Assembly: GCF_003837805.1 (NCBI RefSeq)
Contig: NZ_RQIT01000018.1
Span: 62,001-126,000, forward strand
DNA from: Bradyrhizobium sp. RP6
Lineage (GTDB): Bacteria; Pseudomonadota; Alphaproteobacteria; Rhizobiales; Xanthobacteraceae
Length of the DNA stretch: 64,000 nucleotides
Direction of reading: 5' to 3'
Both the position numbers and the translations under genes were made by a program. Each line of letters begins with the position of its first letter. Positions within the stretch are counted from its first letter, which is position 1. Below the pieces are notes generated by a model. It had not been told where the DNA came from and searched no databases. It saw only the letters and a list, made by a program, of their open reading frames with translations. Positions 8,411 through 17,316 of the stretch are shown here, in pieces.

Positions 8411-11400
8411 TCCTCGATCCCCAATCCGCCGGCCGCGGACCATTCCTTGATCCGGGCGAGATCATCATAGGTGCCGTAGCGGTTCGCCCACATCGGCAGG
8501 TTCAGCGAGGTATAGGCTTGGTTCTCATCCTCGAAGGCACGGATCAGCGCTTCCAGCTTTGCTCTTGCCTCGGCCGCGGCGGTATCCGGAGGTTGCGGTT
8601 CGTCACCTTGCTTGAACTTGAGCTCGAGGATGCGCTCCTCGCCCGGTGGATTGTTGCCGCTGAGACGGACATAGACGAGCTGGCTCACCGAGGAACCGGC
8701 GTCGATATCAGGGAAGCCGCCCTCGCGCAGAATCGCGGCTTCCAGCGTGAGCTGTGGCGACAGGCCCATGCGGACCTGCTTGCCGGTCGGCGGCTGCCCG
8801 GTCTTGTAGTCGAGAATGGCATAGAAGCCGCCCTGGCGGCGCTCAATGCGGTCGGCGCGCGCGGAAAGATGGAAGGTGCGCGCATTGTCGAGCGGGATCG
8901 AGATCTCGCCCCGGGTCTCGGCGGTGATGGCCTCGATCGCGTCGCGCCGCGCCGTCTCCCAATCGCCGAACCAGCGCGCGATACGCTGGAAGCGTGGCCA
9001 CCACAGCGCCTTCGCCTCGGGCCGTTCCATCAGCGGCGCAAAATGCTTCTCGCCGATCGCGCGCAGCACGCGCACGGGATCGGCGGGCAGATGCGCGGCA
9101 TAGGTCTCCGTGAACTCTCCGATCGCGTCGTGAATCGCCGAGCCGCGGTCGGCGGCCGAGAGCGGCATGTCGACGGGATCGAGCGCATCGAGCCGCAGGA
9201 TACGTTTGGCGTAGATCGTATAGGGATCGCGCAGCCAGTCTTCGATTTCGGTGACGGACATCTTGAGCGGCCGCGTCGCGCGGGGCGGCCGCGGCTCCGG
9301 CTGCTTGATCGGTCTGACCTTGTCGGGCTGATCCAGTGCGGCCGCGAACTGCACAAACTTCTCGCCGGCGCGGACCGCCGCCTTCCAGAGATCATCACCC
9401 GCGACCGCTTCCAACCGGTGCAGGAAGCGCGAGGCCACCGCCGGCGCGCCGCCGGCCTTGGCGGAATGGGTGAGGATCACCTCGTCGCCGCCGAGCAGCT
9501 GCGCGAAGTCGTGGGCAGAGAGGCCGATGCGTCGCTCCGGCAGGTCGAGGCCCAGCTCGTGCCGCATCGGCCGGCTGAGCCAGGGATCGATGCGCGGCGC
9601 TGGCGGCCAGACTCCTTCGATCAGGCCGCCGACGATGATGCGGTCGGCCTGCATCAGCCGCGATTCCAGCGGGCCGTAGATCTGCAAGCGGGCGCCGGGT
9701 CTGTCGCGCCGCCGCACCGCGCGGTCGCCGAACGCCGTCTGGAAGACGTCTGGATAGTCGGGCAGCGGCACCATCAGCCCGCTGGCCGTGCCGCTGCGCA
9801 GGAGATCGTCAAAGGCGGTGGCAAGCGCGAGACCATCGCGATCCTCGAAGGCGAGCGGGATGCCCTGCTCGTCGCGCGACAGCTCGATCAGGATATCGCG
9901 GTGCCGATGCGCGAGCTCGGCGAAGTCATACGGCTTCGACGGCGGCAGGCTCTCGATCGGCGCCAATGCCTTTTGCAGGGCATGGATCAGAGTTTGGATG
10001 CGATCGAGATCCTCGGCCTTGAGACGCGCGCGCGGCTCGGCCTTGTGGAGCGCGGAGACCTCGCTGCGCCAAAGCTTTGCCAGCTCCTCGCGAAAGCGGT
10101 TGAATTCGCGCAGGAGGCCGGCGGTGCTCGCCGGTGGGCGCGTGCCGCGCAGCACCGCAAGCTCCAGGCCCTCGACCGCCATTCTCCACGCGCCGGGCGC
10201 GCGGCCGAGCCGGCATAACGGATGTTTCAGCATCGCCAGCAATGTTGGAGGCTCCAGGCCCTTGGTCGCCGCCTCTGCCGAGAGACGAGCAAAGGTGCCG
10301 GCCGAGGTTTCCATCAGGACATCGCCGCCGGAATCGTCGAAGGCGAGGTCCCATCGGGTCAGCGCCGCCATCACCCGCCGCGCCAGCGCGCGGTCGGGCG
10401 TCACCAGCGCCGCCGACTTGTCGAGATGCCGCGCCTCGCGCATCGCAATGGCAATCGCGAGCGCTTCCATTTCAGGGTTGGGGGCTTCGACGACAGCGAG
10501 GTTCTTCATGGCGCCGGCGATCCCCGCGGCGATGTCGGGCTGTTTCAGCCGGTCGTGCCAGACTTCCGTCCTGGCGGAGGGCCGCATCGATTCGGACGCG
10601 AGCAGATCGCGGCCGCCGTCCGCTGGGGGCTGAAGAATGTCGACGTCGCTGCGCTTGATGCCGAAGCGATCCAGCAGCGCGTGCATGGCATATTGCGGAT
10701 GGTTCGAGGCCGGATGCTCCGCGAACTTGCCGAGCGAATCGCGCACGCCGCCGATGGTGCGCCAGGCGTCGTCGTCGAGATCGGTGTCGAGGCCCGGCAG
10801 CACCACCGCGCCATGCGGCAGCGACGCGACTGCGTGCAAAAACTTCGCGGTGGCCGGCATCGAGCCGGTCGAACCCGCCGCGATCACCGGCCCGGTCGGA
10901 TGCGCGGTCAGCCGTTTGGCTTCCGCCGCGATCAGGAGGTCGCGCCGCGCGGCCGGCTCGATCCGGTTGATCTCGGCGAGATGACTTGGCCAGGCCATGC
11001 GCGCGATGCGCAGGAATTCGAGCGAGTGCTGCCAGTAGCGATCGAGGTTGTCAGGCACCAGTCCATCAAGCGCGCTCCAGTCCACGCCACGCGTGACCAT
11101 GTCGTCGATCAGGCGCGCGAGATCGGATGCCAGCGCCAGCGTCGAGGCCGGCCCGCCGACCACCAGTGGCGACAGCACCGGGCCCTTGGCCCAGGCGGCG
11201 ACGAGCTGCGCCAGTGTGAGCCGTCGTTCGAGCTCGCCCAGCCGCGGCGGAATGTCGAGCGGCGCGGCACCGGAAAACTGCTCGCTCTCGCCGGCGAACG
11301 CGAGCTCGTCCTCGTCGATGTCGCCGAGCGCGACGATGCGCGGCAGCACCACTGCGTCCGCCTTCATCTCGTCGAGGAAGATCTCACGCACGACGCGCAT

Positions 11401-11550
11401 CGCGCGCCTGGTCGGCAGGTACAGCGTGGCGTCGGCCAGCCGCGCCGGCTCCTTGCGGGCCTCGAACCCCTCGACCAGGCGGCCGTCGAGCAGGGCCGTG
11501 ACGACCGTGCGCAGGAACGGAACTGAGATGGGAACGCTGAAAACGCGCAT
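8404..11550 (-). CDS. addB: Double-strand break repair protein AddB
   Basis: Second subunit of AddAB, with an inactivated helicase fold and its own nuclease. The product has 1048 residues, as expected for alphaproteobacterial AddB. The N-terminal region TLYLPTRRAM replaces a proper Walker A, and the C-terminal domain carries AILDYKTGQPP, the Asp...D-x-K core of the PD-(D/E)XK nuclease. It is followed directly by addA and lies 170 bases downstream of the MurU-like gene, with a dispersed repeat between them. Confidence 0.94.
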   Translation of the reverse strand: MRVFSVPISVPFLRTVVTALLDGRLVEGFEARKEPARLADATLYLPTRRAMRVVREIFLDEMKADAVVLPRIVALGDIDEDELAFAGESEQFSGAAPLDIPPRLGELERRLTLAQLVAAWAKGPVLSPLVVGGPASTLALASDLARLIDDMVTRGVDWSALDGLVPDNLDRYWQHSLEFLRIARMAWPSHLAEINRIEPAARRDLLIAAEAKRLTAHPTGPVIAAGSTGSMPATAKFLHAVASLPHGAVVLPGLDTDLDDDAWRTIGGVRDSLGKFAEHPASNHPQYAMHALLDRFGIKRSDVDILQPPADGGRDLLASESMRPSARTEVWHDRLKQPDIAAGIAGAMKNLAVVEAPNPEMEALAIAIAMREARHLDKSAALVTPDRALARRVMAALTRWDLAFDDSGGDVLMETSAGTFARLSAEAATKGLEPPTLLAMLKHPLCRLGRAPGAWRMAVEGLELAVLRGTRPPASTAGLLREFNRFREELAKLWRSEVSALHKAEPRARLKAEDLDRIQTLIHALQKALAPIESLPPSKPYDFAELAHRHRDILIELSRDEQGIPLAFEDRDGLALATAFDDLLRSGTASGLMVPLPDYPDVFQTAFGDRAVRRRDRPGARLQIYGPLESRLMQADRIIVGGLIEGVWPPAPRIDPWLSRPMRHELGLDLPERRIGLSAHDFAQLLGGDEVILTHSAKAGGAPAVASRFLHRLEAVAGDDLWKAAVRAGEKFVQFAAALDQPDKVRPIKQPEPRPPRATRPLKMSVTEIEDWLRDPYTIYAKRILRLDALDPVDMPLSAADRGSAIHDAIGEFTETYAAHLPADPVRVLRAIGEKHFAPLMERPEAKALWWPRFQRIARWFGDWETARRDAIEAITAETRGEISIPLDNARTFHLSARADRIERRQGGFYAILDYKTGQPPTGKQVRMGLSPQLTLEAAILREGGFPDIDAGSSVSQLVYVRLSGNNPPGEERILELKFKQGDEPQPPDTAAAEARAKLEALIRAFEDENQAYTSLNLPMWANRYGTYDDLARIKEWSAAGGLGIEEW

Positions 11551-11637
11551 GGGCTGCCTGATTCGAGAATCAGGGCAATATAGGGAGGTGGCGTCGAATG
11601 GTCATGGGTGCGGGTGAGTCATCCCCGCTCTCCCACT

Positions 11638-11715
11638 GTCATTCCGGGGGCGATGAAGCATCGAACCTGGAATCTCGAGATTCCGGGTTCGCGCTCGCGC
11701 GCGCCCCGGAATGAC
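11638..11715. repeat. Dispersed GTCATTCCGGGG palindromic element, copy 1
   Basis: Arms GTCATTCCGGGG (11638-11649) and CCCCGGAATGAC (11704-11715) are exact inverted copies. Inner sequence (GAACCTGGAATCTCGAGATTCCGGGTTCGC) also folds back. A second copy with identical arms and similar interior lies at 59587-59681. This looks like an abundant Bradyrhizobium intergenic element. Confidence 0.75.
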
Positions 11716-11720
11716 GGGGT

Positions 11721-12443
11721 TTACGCCACGCTCTCCAGAAACGCCTCTTCCGCGGCGTGCACGGCATCCGGCGTGCCGACATGCATCCAGACGCCGTCGA
11801 GGCGGAGACCGAACAGCCGCTCCTGCTCGTTGGCGCGGTCGAACATCTTCGTCAGCGAGAATTCGCCCTTGGGCGCATCGGCAAAGATCGACGGCGACAT
11901 GATCGCTGCGCCGGCATAGACGAACGGAACGACCTCTTTTTCCTTGCGCTTGCGCAGGGCGCCGTCGGGCAGCATTCCGTAATCGCCGCGGCCGCCATAG
12001 CCGATGCTGGTCGCGGTCGGCGCCATCAAGAGCAGGATGTCCATTCGATCAGGGTCGAAATTTTCAGCGAGCCGCGTCAGGTTCGAGCGCACCCCGTCGA
12101 TCCACAGCGTGTCGGAATTGACGTGGAAGAACGGCGCGTCGCCCAGCAGCGGCAGCGCCTTGACCACGCCGCCGCCGGTGCCGAGCACCTGATCGCGCTC
12201 GTCGGAGATGGTCACGCGCGGACGCTGGCGCGAAGCGACGTGATTGATGATCTGGTCGGGCAGGTAATGCACGTTGACCACCGCCTCGGTCACGCCGGCC
12301 TGGCTGAGCTTGTCGAGCACGTGGTCGAGCAACGGCTGGCCGGCCACCGGCACCATCGGCTTCGGCATCGTGTCCGTCAACGGACGCATGCGCAGGCCAA
12401 ACCCTGCGGCGAGCACCATGGCTTTGGTCGGTTTGACGGGCAT
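11721..12443 (-). CDS. murU: MurU-like N-acetylmuramate-phosphate uridylyltransferase
   Basis: Nucleotidyltransferase with the N-terminal NTP-binding loop LAAGFGLRMRPLT (11-23) and Lys28 in PKP, followed by GTGGGVVKAL. In the known salvage pathway AmgK phosphorylates N-acetylmuramate and MurU converts the product to UDP-N-acetylmuramate, bypassing de novo synthesis and giving intrinsic fosfomycin tolerance in pseudomonads. The assignment rests on family resemblance plus the nearby AmgK; mannose-1-phosphate guanylyltransferase is the alternative. The ATG at 12443 gives MPVKPTKAMVLAAG; a longer frame from 12506 is unlikely. 240 residues. Confidence 0.8.
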   Translation of the reverse strand: MPVKPTKAMVLAAGFGLRMRPLTDTMPKPMVPVAGQPLLDHVLDKLSQAGVTEAVVNVHYLPDQIINHVASRQRPRVTISDERDQVLGTGGGVVKALPLLGDAPFFHVNSDTLWIDGVRSNLTRLAENFDPDRMDILLLMAPTATSIGYGGRGDYGMLPDGALRKRKEKEVVPFVYAGAAIMSPSIFADAPKGEFSLTKMFDRANEQERLFGLRLDGVWMHVGTPDAVHAAEEAFLESVA

Positions 12444-12561
12444 CCTTCGCTTTCTCAGACCTTTCGCGTTCGCAGCAATCGTACCACGAGGCTCGATCAG
12501 CCGCATTGCATCTCGACCGCCTTAACCACCCGCCGTGACGGTTGTACGACGGGTGTTGCCG

Positions 12562-12879
12562 TCACGCCCCAATGGTCGCGGAACGCGCCTTTTTCTTTCT
12601 GTCGCCCAGCTTGAGGAAATTGACGCCGATCTGGTCGCCATTGACCCAGGCCAACTCGCAGCGCCGATACGCGAGCCCGGTGGACGACAGCAGGAGAAAG
12701 AATTCCTTCAGATGGAGCCCTTCCACCGAGCCCTCGATGGTCAGCTTGGCGCCGCTCTCGGAGACGTCCTCCATGGTGCAGTCGCGCCGCCAGGTGCCGT
12801 CGATTCCCATCACCTGGGCCGGAATCCCGCGTTCGAAAACAACCCGGCCGTTGCCGCGCTGGTCCGTCTGTACCGCCAT
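12562..12879 (-). CDS. PilZ domain protein
   Basis: Small protein of 105 residues that is essentially one PilZ domain, the cyclic-di-GMP-binding fold. The downstream motif DVSESGAKL matches the D/N-x-S-x-x-G consensus. The upstream arginine motif is weak (GRVVFERG rather than RxxxR), so nucleotide binding is uncertain. I chose the ATG at 12879 because it begins just before the domain; a frame open from 12966 adds only low-complexity sequence. It lies between tsaE-amgK and the murU-like gene. Confidence 0.78.
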   Translation of the reverse strand: MAVQTDQRGNGRVVFERGIPAQVMGIDGTWRRDCTMEDVSESGAKLTIEGSVEGLHLKEFFLLLSSTGLAYRRCELAWVNGDQIGVNFLKLGDRKKKARSATIGA

Positions 12880-12966
12880 CTGTCCCGCTCCAGCCCCGTA
12901 ATTGTCCGGCTGCCTCGCTGCCAGAATACCGACGTTTTGGCTAACGGCCGGTAAATCGGGTCTCAA

Positions 12967-14547
12967 TCAGGCTTGAGATGCCGCTTGGGATGGTTCTTGG
13001 GACGGTTCTTGGGATGCCCCTTGGAACGCCCCTTGGGGCGGCGGGACGTTGGCGAGATACCAGTCGCGCAAGGCGCCGAGCGCGGGATGCGCCAGCGAGC
13101 GCTGGAGGTAGGTCCAGATCCGCGGCTGGTGGCGCAGATAATGCGGCTTGCCGTCGCGGCGGTTGAGCCTGGCGAAAGTGCCGAGCAGGCGCGTGTTCCG
13201 CTGCGCCGACATGATGGCGTAGAGCTCGGCGAAACCGGCCGCATCGAAATTCGTGTCCTGCGCGCGTCGCGTCTTGATGTAGCGCGAGAGCAGCGTCAGC
13301 TCGATGTTCTCGGGCACGTCGATGCGGGCGTCCTGGAGCAGCGACACCACGTCATAGGATTGCGGCCCCAGCACGGTGTCCTGGAAGTCGATCACGCCGA
13401 CGCGCGCGATGCCCGTGCGATTCTCAAGCCAGATCAGGTTCGGTGAGTGATAGTCGCGAATGATCCATGTCTTCGGCGCCGACAGCGGCGGCTTGAGCAG
13501 TTCGCGCCACATCGCGAAGAATTCCGCACGCCTCTCGTCGTTCAACGGCGCGTTGCGATCGGGCAGGTACCATTCCGGCATCAGTCCGATTTCGATCAGC
13601 ATCGCCTCAACGTCGAAGACGGGGATCTCGTAGGTCTTCCCGTCCAGCGGCAGCGTCTCCGGCAGCGCCTTGCCATGCAGCATCGCCAGCGCGTCGGTCG
13701 CGGCTTCGTAGCGCTCGGCAATCGGCCGCGGCGGATCGCCCTCGATCACGCCTTCGCTGCCAAAGTCCTCGGTGATCAGGAAGCCATGATCGAGATCGGA
13801 GTGATGGATCGCGGGCGCGGAGATTCCCTGCGCGCGCAGGCCTTCGGCGATCGCGACGAAGGGTTTGACGTTCTCCGCAAGATGCACCGCGGCGCTGTAG
13901 GACTTGCCGTTGTAGAGAGCCGCGCCATCAGGCCGCTGCGGAAAGTTCATCAGGATGACGACGCCGTCATCGCGCAGCAGCCGCGCATAGGAACGGGTCG
14001 AGGCATCGCCGGCCATGCGCCTGCGCGTCGCATCGATGTAACCGGAGGCGTCGAGGAATTCGCGCAGCGCCTGCAGCCGCGCGACGATGGCGGCGGCCCT
14101 GCCGTGACCGGTGATGTCGGCGGCGCGCGCACTCGAGCCCAGCGCCGGCCGATGCGTCAGCGCGATGTCGATGCGATCCGCGGGCATTGCCGAGGGAGCA
14201 CGTTCGGGCCATTCGATCAGGATGAGCGTGGCATCCGGCAGCGGCGACAGCCCGATCTCGTCGAGCTCGCTCTCGTCCTCGACGCGGTAGAGATCGGCAT
14301 GCATCACCGGGAACGGCGGCAGCTCGTAGCCCTGCACCAGCGTGAAGGTCGGGCTCGGCACTTCCAGCGTCTCGTCGCCGGCGAGGTAGCGGATCAGGCT
14401 GCGCGCGGCCGCGGTCTTGCCGGCACCGAGATCGCCGGTGAGCGTAATGACGTCACCGGGACCGACCAGCAGCGCGAGGTCGGCCATCAATTGCGTGGTG
14501 GCCGTCTCGTTGTGGAGCGCGACCGAGAATGTGGTTGTATCCGTCAT
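12967..14547 (-). CDS. tsaE: TsaE-AmgK fusion: tRNA threonylcarbamoylation ATPase plus cell-wall amino sugar kinase
   Basis: A 526-residue fusion. Residues 1-150 are TsaE, the ATPase needed for t6A tRNA modification with TsaB, TsaC and TsaD; its P-loop is GDLGAGKT (38-45). Residues about 155-500 are an aminoglycoside-phosphotransferase-like kinase matching AmgK, the anomeric kinase for N-acetylmuramate and N-acetylglucosamine; the catalytic loop is RDYHSPN (364-370) and the metal-binding motif is IDFQD (386-390). The last 25 residues are tetrapeptide repeats encoded by a 12-bp tandem repeat. The start overlaps the divL stop by 4 bases (ATGA). Confidence 0.9.
   Translation of the reverse strand: MTDTTTFSVALHNETATTQLMADLALLVGPGDVITLTGDLGAGKTAAARSLIRYLAGDETLEVPSPTFTLVQGYELPPFPVMHADLYRVEDESELDEIGLSPLPDATLILIEWPERAPSAMPADRIDIALTHRPALGSSARAADITGHGRAAAIVARLQALREFLDASGYIDATRRRMAGDASTRSYARLLRDDGVVILMNFPQRPDGAALYNGKSYSAAVHLAENVKPFVAIAEGLRAQGISAPAIHHSDLDHGFLITEDFGSEGVIEGDPPRPIAERYEAATDALAMLHGKALPETLPLDGKTYEIPVFDVEAMLIEIGLMPEWYLPDRNAPLNDERRAEFFAMWRELLKPPLSAPKTWIIRDYHSPNLIWLENRTGIARVGVIDFQDTVLGPQSYDVVSLLQDARIDVPENIELTLLSRYIKTRRAQDTNFDAAGFAELYAIMSAQRNTRLLGTFARLNRRDGKPHYLRHQPRIWTYLQRSLAHPALGALRDWYLANVPPPQGAFQGASQEPSQEPSQAASQA
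12972..13043 (-). repeat. Six in-frame 12-bp tandem repeat units at the 3' end of tsaE-amgK
   Basis: Six imperfect units starting at 12972, 12984, 12996, 13008, 13020 and 13032, each near CTTGGGATGNNN on the plus strand. They encode the tail PQGA-FQGA-SQEP-SQEP-SQAA-SQA, a low-complexity Gln/Ser/Ala/Pro extension past the kinase fold. Confidence 0.85.
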
Positions 14548-17048
14548 TCGGCGGCGTCGCGATGCGCCGCCTGGTCGGTCGGGAAATCACAGATCACGAC
14601 CGTGCCCCGGCCGACGATCGAATCCACCCGCACCTTGCCGCCATGCAGCTCGACGAAGGAGCGCACCAGCGACAGGCCGAGCCCGGCGCCGCGGTGACGC
14701 GAGCCCTGGGAGCGGCTTTCGAACCAGTTGAACACCTTGTCCTTCATGTCGGCAGGTATTCCAGGGCCCGAATCTGTCACGGTGAAGACCACGCTGTGTT
14801 CGGTGCGCCGTGCGCTGATGCCGACGGTGGAATCCTGTGGAGAAAACCCGACAGCGTTGGCGAGGAGGTTATAGAGCACCTGCACCACGCGCTTCTCGTC
14901 GCCGGTGAAGCTGCCGACATCCGGCGCGATCTCGACCTTGAGGCGGATGCGGTCGGTGGCGAGCCGGTCCTGGATGCCCTCGGCGGCGAGCTCGATGGCC
15001 TTGCTGACGTCGACCTGCCCGAGTTCCAGCTTCATCGCGCCGGCGTCGATGGTGGCGAGATCCAGGATGTTGTTGGTGAGCGCGAGCAGCGCGTTGGTCG
15101 ATTTGGTGACGTAGTCGAGATATTCGGCCTGCTTCGGCGTCAGCGGCCCGGTCGAGGGATCGCTGAGGAAATGCGCAAAGCCGATGATGGTGGTCAGCGG
15201 CGAGCGCAGCTCGTAGGAGACGTGGTGGACGAAATCCACCTTCATCTGGTCGGCGGCCTCCAAGGCCTCGTTGCGCTCGCGCAGCGCGCGCTCGACATTC
15301 TCGGTATCGGTGATGTCCTGGAATGTCAGCATGGTAGCGCCGTCGGGCAGCGGCCGGATCATGCCGTCGAGCACGCTGCCGTCCTTGCGCTCCAGCTTCA
15401 GCGGCACGTCGGCGCGGTTCTCGATCGAGGTGATGGCCTCGCGGATCTGGCGCCAGACCAGGGGATCGTCGTAGAGCTGATGGCACCAGCCTTCCACCGT
15501 CTGGATGTGCGGCTCGTCGCGCATGGCGTCGCTGGAGAGCTTCCACATCCGGACGAAGGCCGGGTTGAACAGCTGCGCCTTGCCGTTGCTGCCGAACACC
15601 GCGACGCCCTCGGCGAGGCTGTCCAGCGTCTCGCGCTGAACGCGGATCAGGCCGTCGAAGCGGCGGGCGAGGTCGAGGCTTTCGGTGACGTCGTCGAACA
15701 GATAGGTGACGCCGCCCTCGGGATTCGGGGTGGTGACGACCGAGAGCGCGCGGCCGTCAGGCAGGAACCAGGTGTCCTTGGCGGTCTCGACCGCGCGATA
15801 GGCTTCGTGCAGCTTGGCTTTCCAGGCGCGGAAATCCGGCTGCTCCGGCAGCTTGCGCGCGGCGCGGAGCTGGTCGAGCACGCTGGAATCGTCAGGGTTG
15901 GCGTCGAGGAAGGTGCGGTCGAGGTCCCACAGCCGCCGATAGGAATCGTTGTAGAAGGCGAGGCGGCGCTGGCCGTCGAACACGGCAACGCCGGAGGAGA
16001 GCTGGTCGAGCGTGCGGCGGTGCGCCTCTGCCATTTGCACCAGCGCCGACCTCAGCGCATCCGCCTCGCTGGCATCGATTGCGACCCCGACGCTACCGCT
16101 GCCGACATTGATGGCGCGCACGTCGTAGATGCGCCGCTCGCCGCCGATCACGATCGGCAGCCGCGAGCTGAAATTGGTCGCGTCCTTCAGTCCCCGCTCC
16201 ATCGCGGTGCGATTGGCACTGTCGAGCAGCTCGAGCTTGCGCTCCTGGGCGTCGGTGACGCTGTTGGCCTCGGTGGCGCGCACATAGGCCGGATTGGCGT
16301 AGGTCAGTGCCCCGTTCTCGCCCTTGGCCCAGATCGGCCAGGGTGCGGCGGCGGCAAGGCCGCGCAGCATCTCGGTCTCGTCGGAGAGCGCCTTGTAGCG
16401 CAGATTGGTCTCGGCCAGATCGCGGCGCAGTCCTGAGAGCTCGCGAATCCGGACTATGGCCTGGCCGCCGATGGCGCGGCCGATCGCTTCCAGCGTATGG
16501 CCGTGCGCAGTGGTCAACGTCAGCTGGAACCCGTCGCCGCGATCGCGCAGCGCGTCCACGGCATGGTCCATCTGGAGCGCGGGCTCCGGGGGCAGCCAGG
16601 TTCCGAACGCCAGCACGCGCTGCGGGGAGGAGTCGCGCGGCAGCACCAGGGAGATGTCGCCGGAAATCTGAACGCGGTTATCGCCGGCCGGCCAGGAGAT
16701 CAGGATCTGCGGCTCGGCGAACAGCAGCGCGCCGAAGCGGTCGGCCTGGAGCTGAAGTTCCCCGATTCGTGCGCGTAGCCGCGCCTCGTTCTTGACCAAG
16801 CGCACCCGCGTGCGCATCAAGAGGATCGCGGCCACGACCGAGAAACCGAGCAAAGCCAGCGCGGTGGCGAGCACCGCGAGTTCCTGCCGGTTGAAGTCCA
16901 GCATGCTGGAGAGAGTGTCGATGAGATCGGCGGCCCTGGCCGGCGCAGCCGGCAGCAGCGCCGCAAGAGCGCTCCCAATCAAGCCGCTGCGCGCCAGCGA
17001 CGTGCACGACAGCAGCGTCCGACGCATCGACACGATCACGCCTGACAT
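14544..17048 (-). CDS. divL: DivL-like tyrosine pseudo-histidine kinase, multi-PAS
   Basis: Membrane-linked signalling protein of 834 residues. An N-terminal signal-like segment is followed by a transmembrane helix (about 57-78), a coiled coil, several PAS domains, a dimerisation domain and an ATPase domain with N-box LLANAVGFSP, DSGPGIP and GAGLGLSL. In the H-box the phosphorylated His is replaced by Tyr612 (HHVSYELRSPL, codon at 15213-15215), the hallmark of Caulobacter DivL, which reads DivK and controls the CckA-ChpT-CtrA cell-cycle relay. The ATG at 17048 has GGGG upstream. The stop overlaps tsaE-amgK by 4 bases. Confidence 0.88.
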   Translation of the reverse strand: MSGVIVSMRRTLLSCTSLARSGLIGSALAALLPAAPARAADLIDTLSSMLDFNRQELAVLATALALLGFSVVAAILLMRTRVRLVKNEARLRARIGELQLQADRFGALLFAEPQILISWPAGDNRVQISGDISLVLPRDSSPQRVLAFGTWLPPEPALQMDHAVDALRDRGDGFQLTLTTAHGHTLEAIGRAIGGQAIVRIRELSGLRRDLAETNLRYKALSDETEMLRGLAAAAPWPIWAKGENGALTYANPAYVRATEANSVTDAQERKLELLDSANRTAMERGLKDATNFSSRLPIVIGGERRIYDVRAINVGSGSVGVAIDASEADALRSALVQMAEAHRRTLDQLSSGVAVFDGQRRLAFYNDSYRRLWDLDRTFLDANPDDSSVLDQLRAARKLPEQPDFRAWKAKLHEAYRAVETAKDTWFLPDGRALSVVTTPNPEGGVTYLFDDVTESLDLARRFDGLIRVQRETLDSLAEGVAVFGSNGKAQLFNPAFVRMWKLSSDAMRDEPHIQTVEGWCHQLYDDPLVWRQIREAITSIENRADVPLKLERKDGSVLDGMIRPLPDGATMLTFQDITDTENVERALRERNEALEAADQMKVDFVHHVSYELRSPLTTIIGFAHFLSDPSTGPLTPKQAEYLDYVTKSTNALLALTNNILDLATIDAGAMKLELGQVDVSKAIELAAEGIQDRLATDRIRLKVEIAPDVGSFTGDEKRVVQVLYNLLANAVGFSPQDSTVGISARRTEHSVVFTVTDSGPGIPADMKDKVFNWFESRSQGSRHRGAGLGLSLVRSFVELHGGKVRVDSIVGRGTVVICDFPTDQAAHRDAAE

Positions 17049-17316
17049 ACTTGCCCCAAGACCGCACGAATTTGCGCGCGGCGACCCCCGTCGCGCGCGA
17101 ATCAAAAGACAATACCCCCACCGTGACTCCGGCGGTAAGAGTCCAGATCGTGAACGCAAACGCGGCCAGACAAAAATGCCGGGCGCGCGGTTCCGCGGTC
17201 ACGTCGTTCTTCGCGATGATTCGGCTGGAATTGCCGTGCGTTAGCGCGTCAGGCGAATTTTCCAGCCGCGATGAACATGTGCTCCTTCCGCGCAAGCATG
17301 CGGGAGCGGTCAAGAA

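Noticed and set aside
4943..8470. A 1175-residue open frame on the plus strand opposite addA
   Set aside because: It is the antisense shadow of a GC-rich gene. The product is Arg/His/Gln-rich with no domain, while the minus strand has all AddA motifs.
8338..10218. A 626-residue open frame on the plus strand opposite addB
   Set aside because: Antisense shadow with no recognisable domain; addB is clear on the other strand.
16678..17313. Minus-strand frame of 211 residues with a hydrophobic stretch upstream of divL
   Set aside because: Most of it overlaps divL in another frame and continues as Arg/Asp-rich sequence. The hydrophobic run alone does not support a gene.
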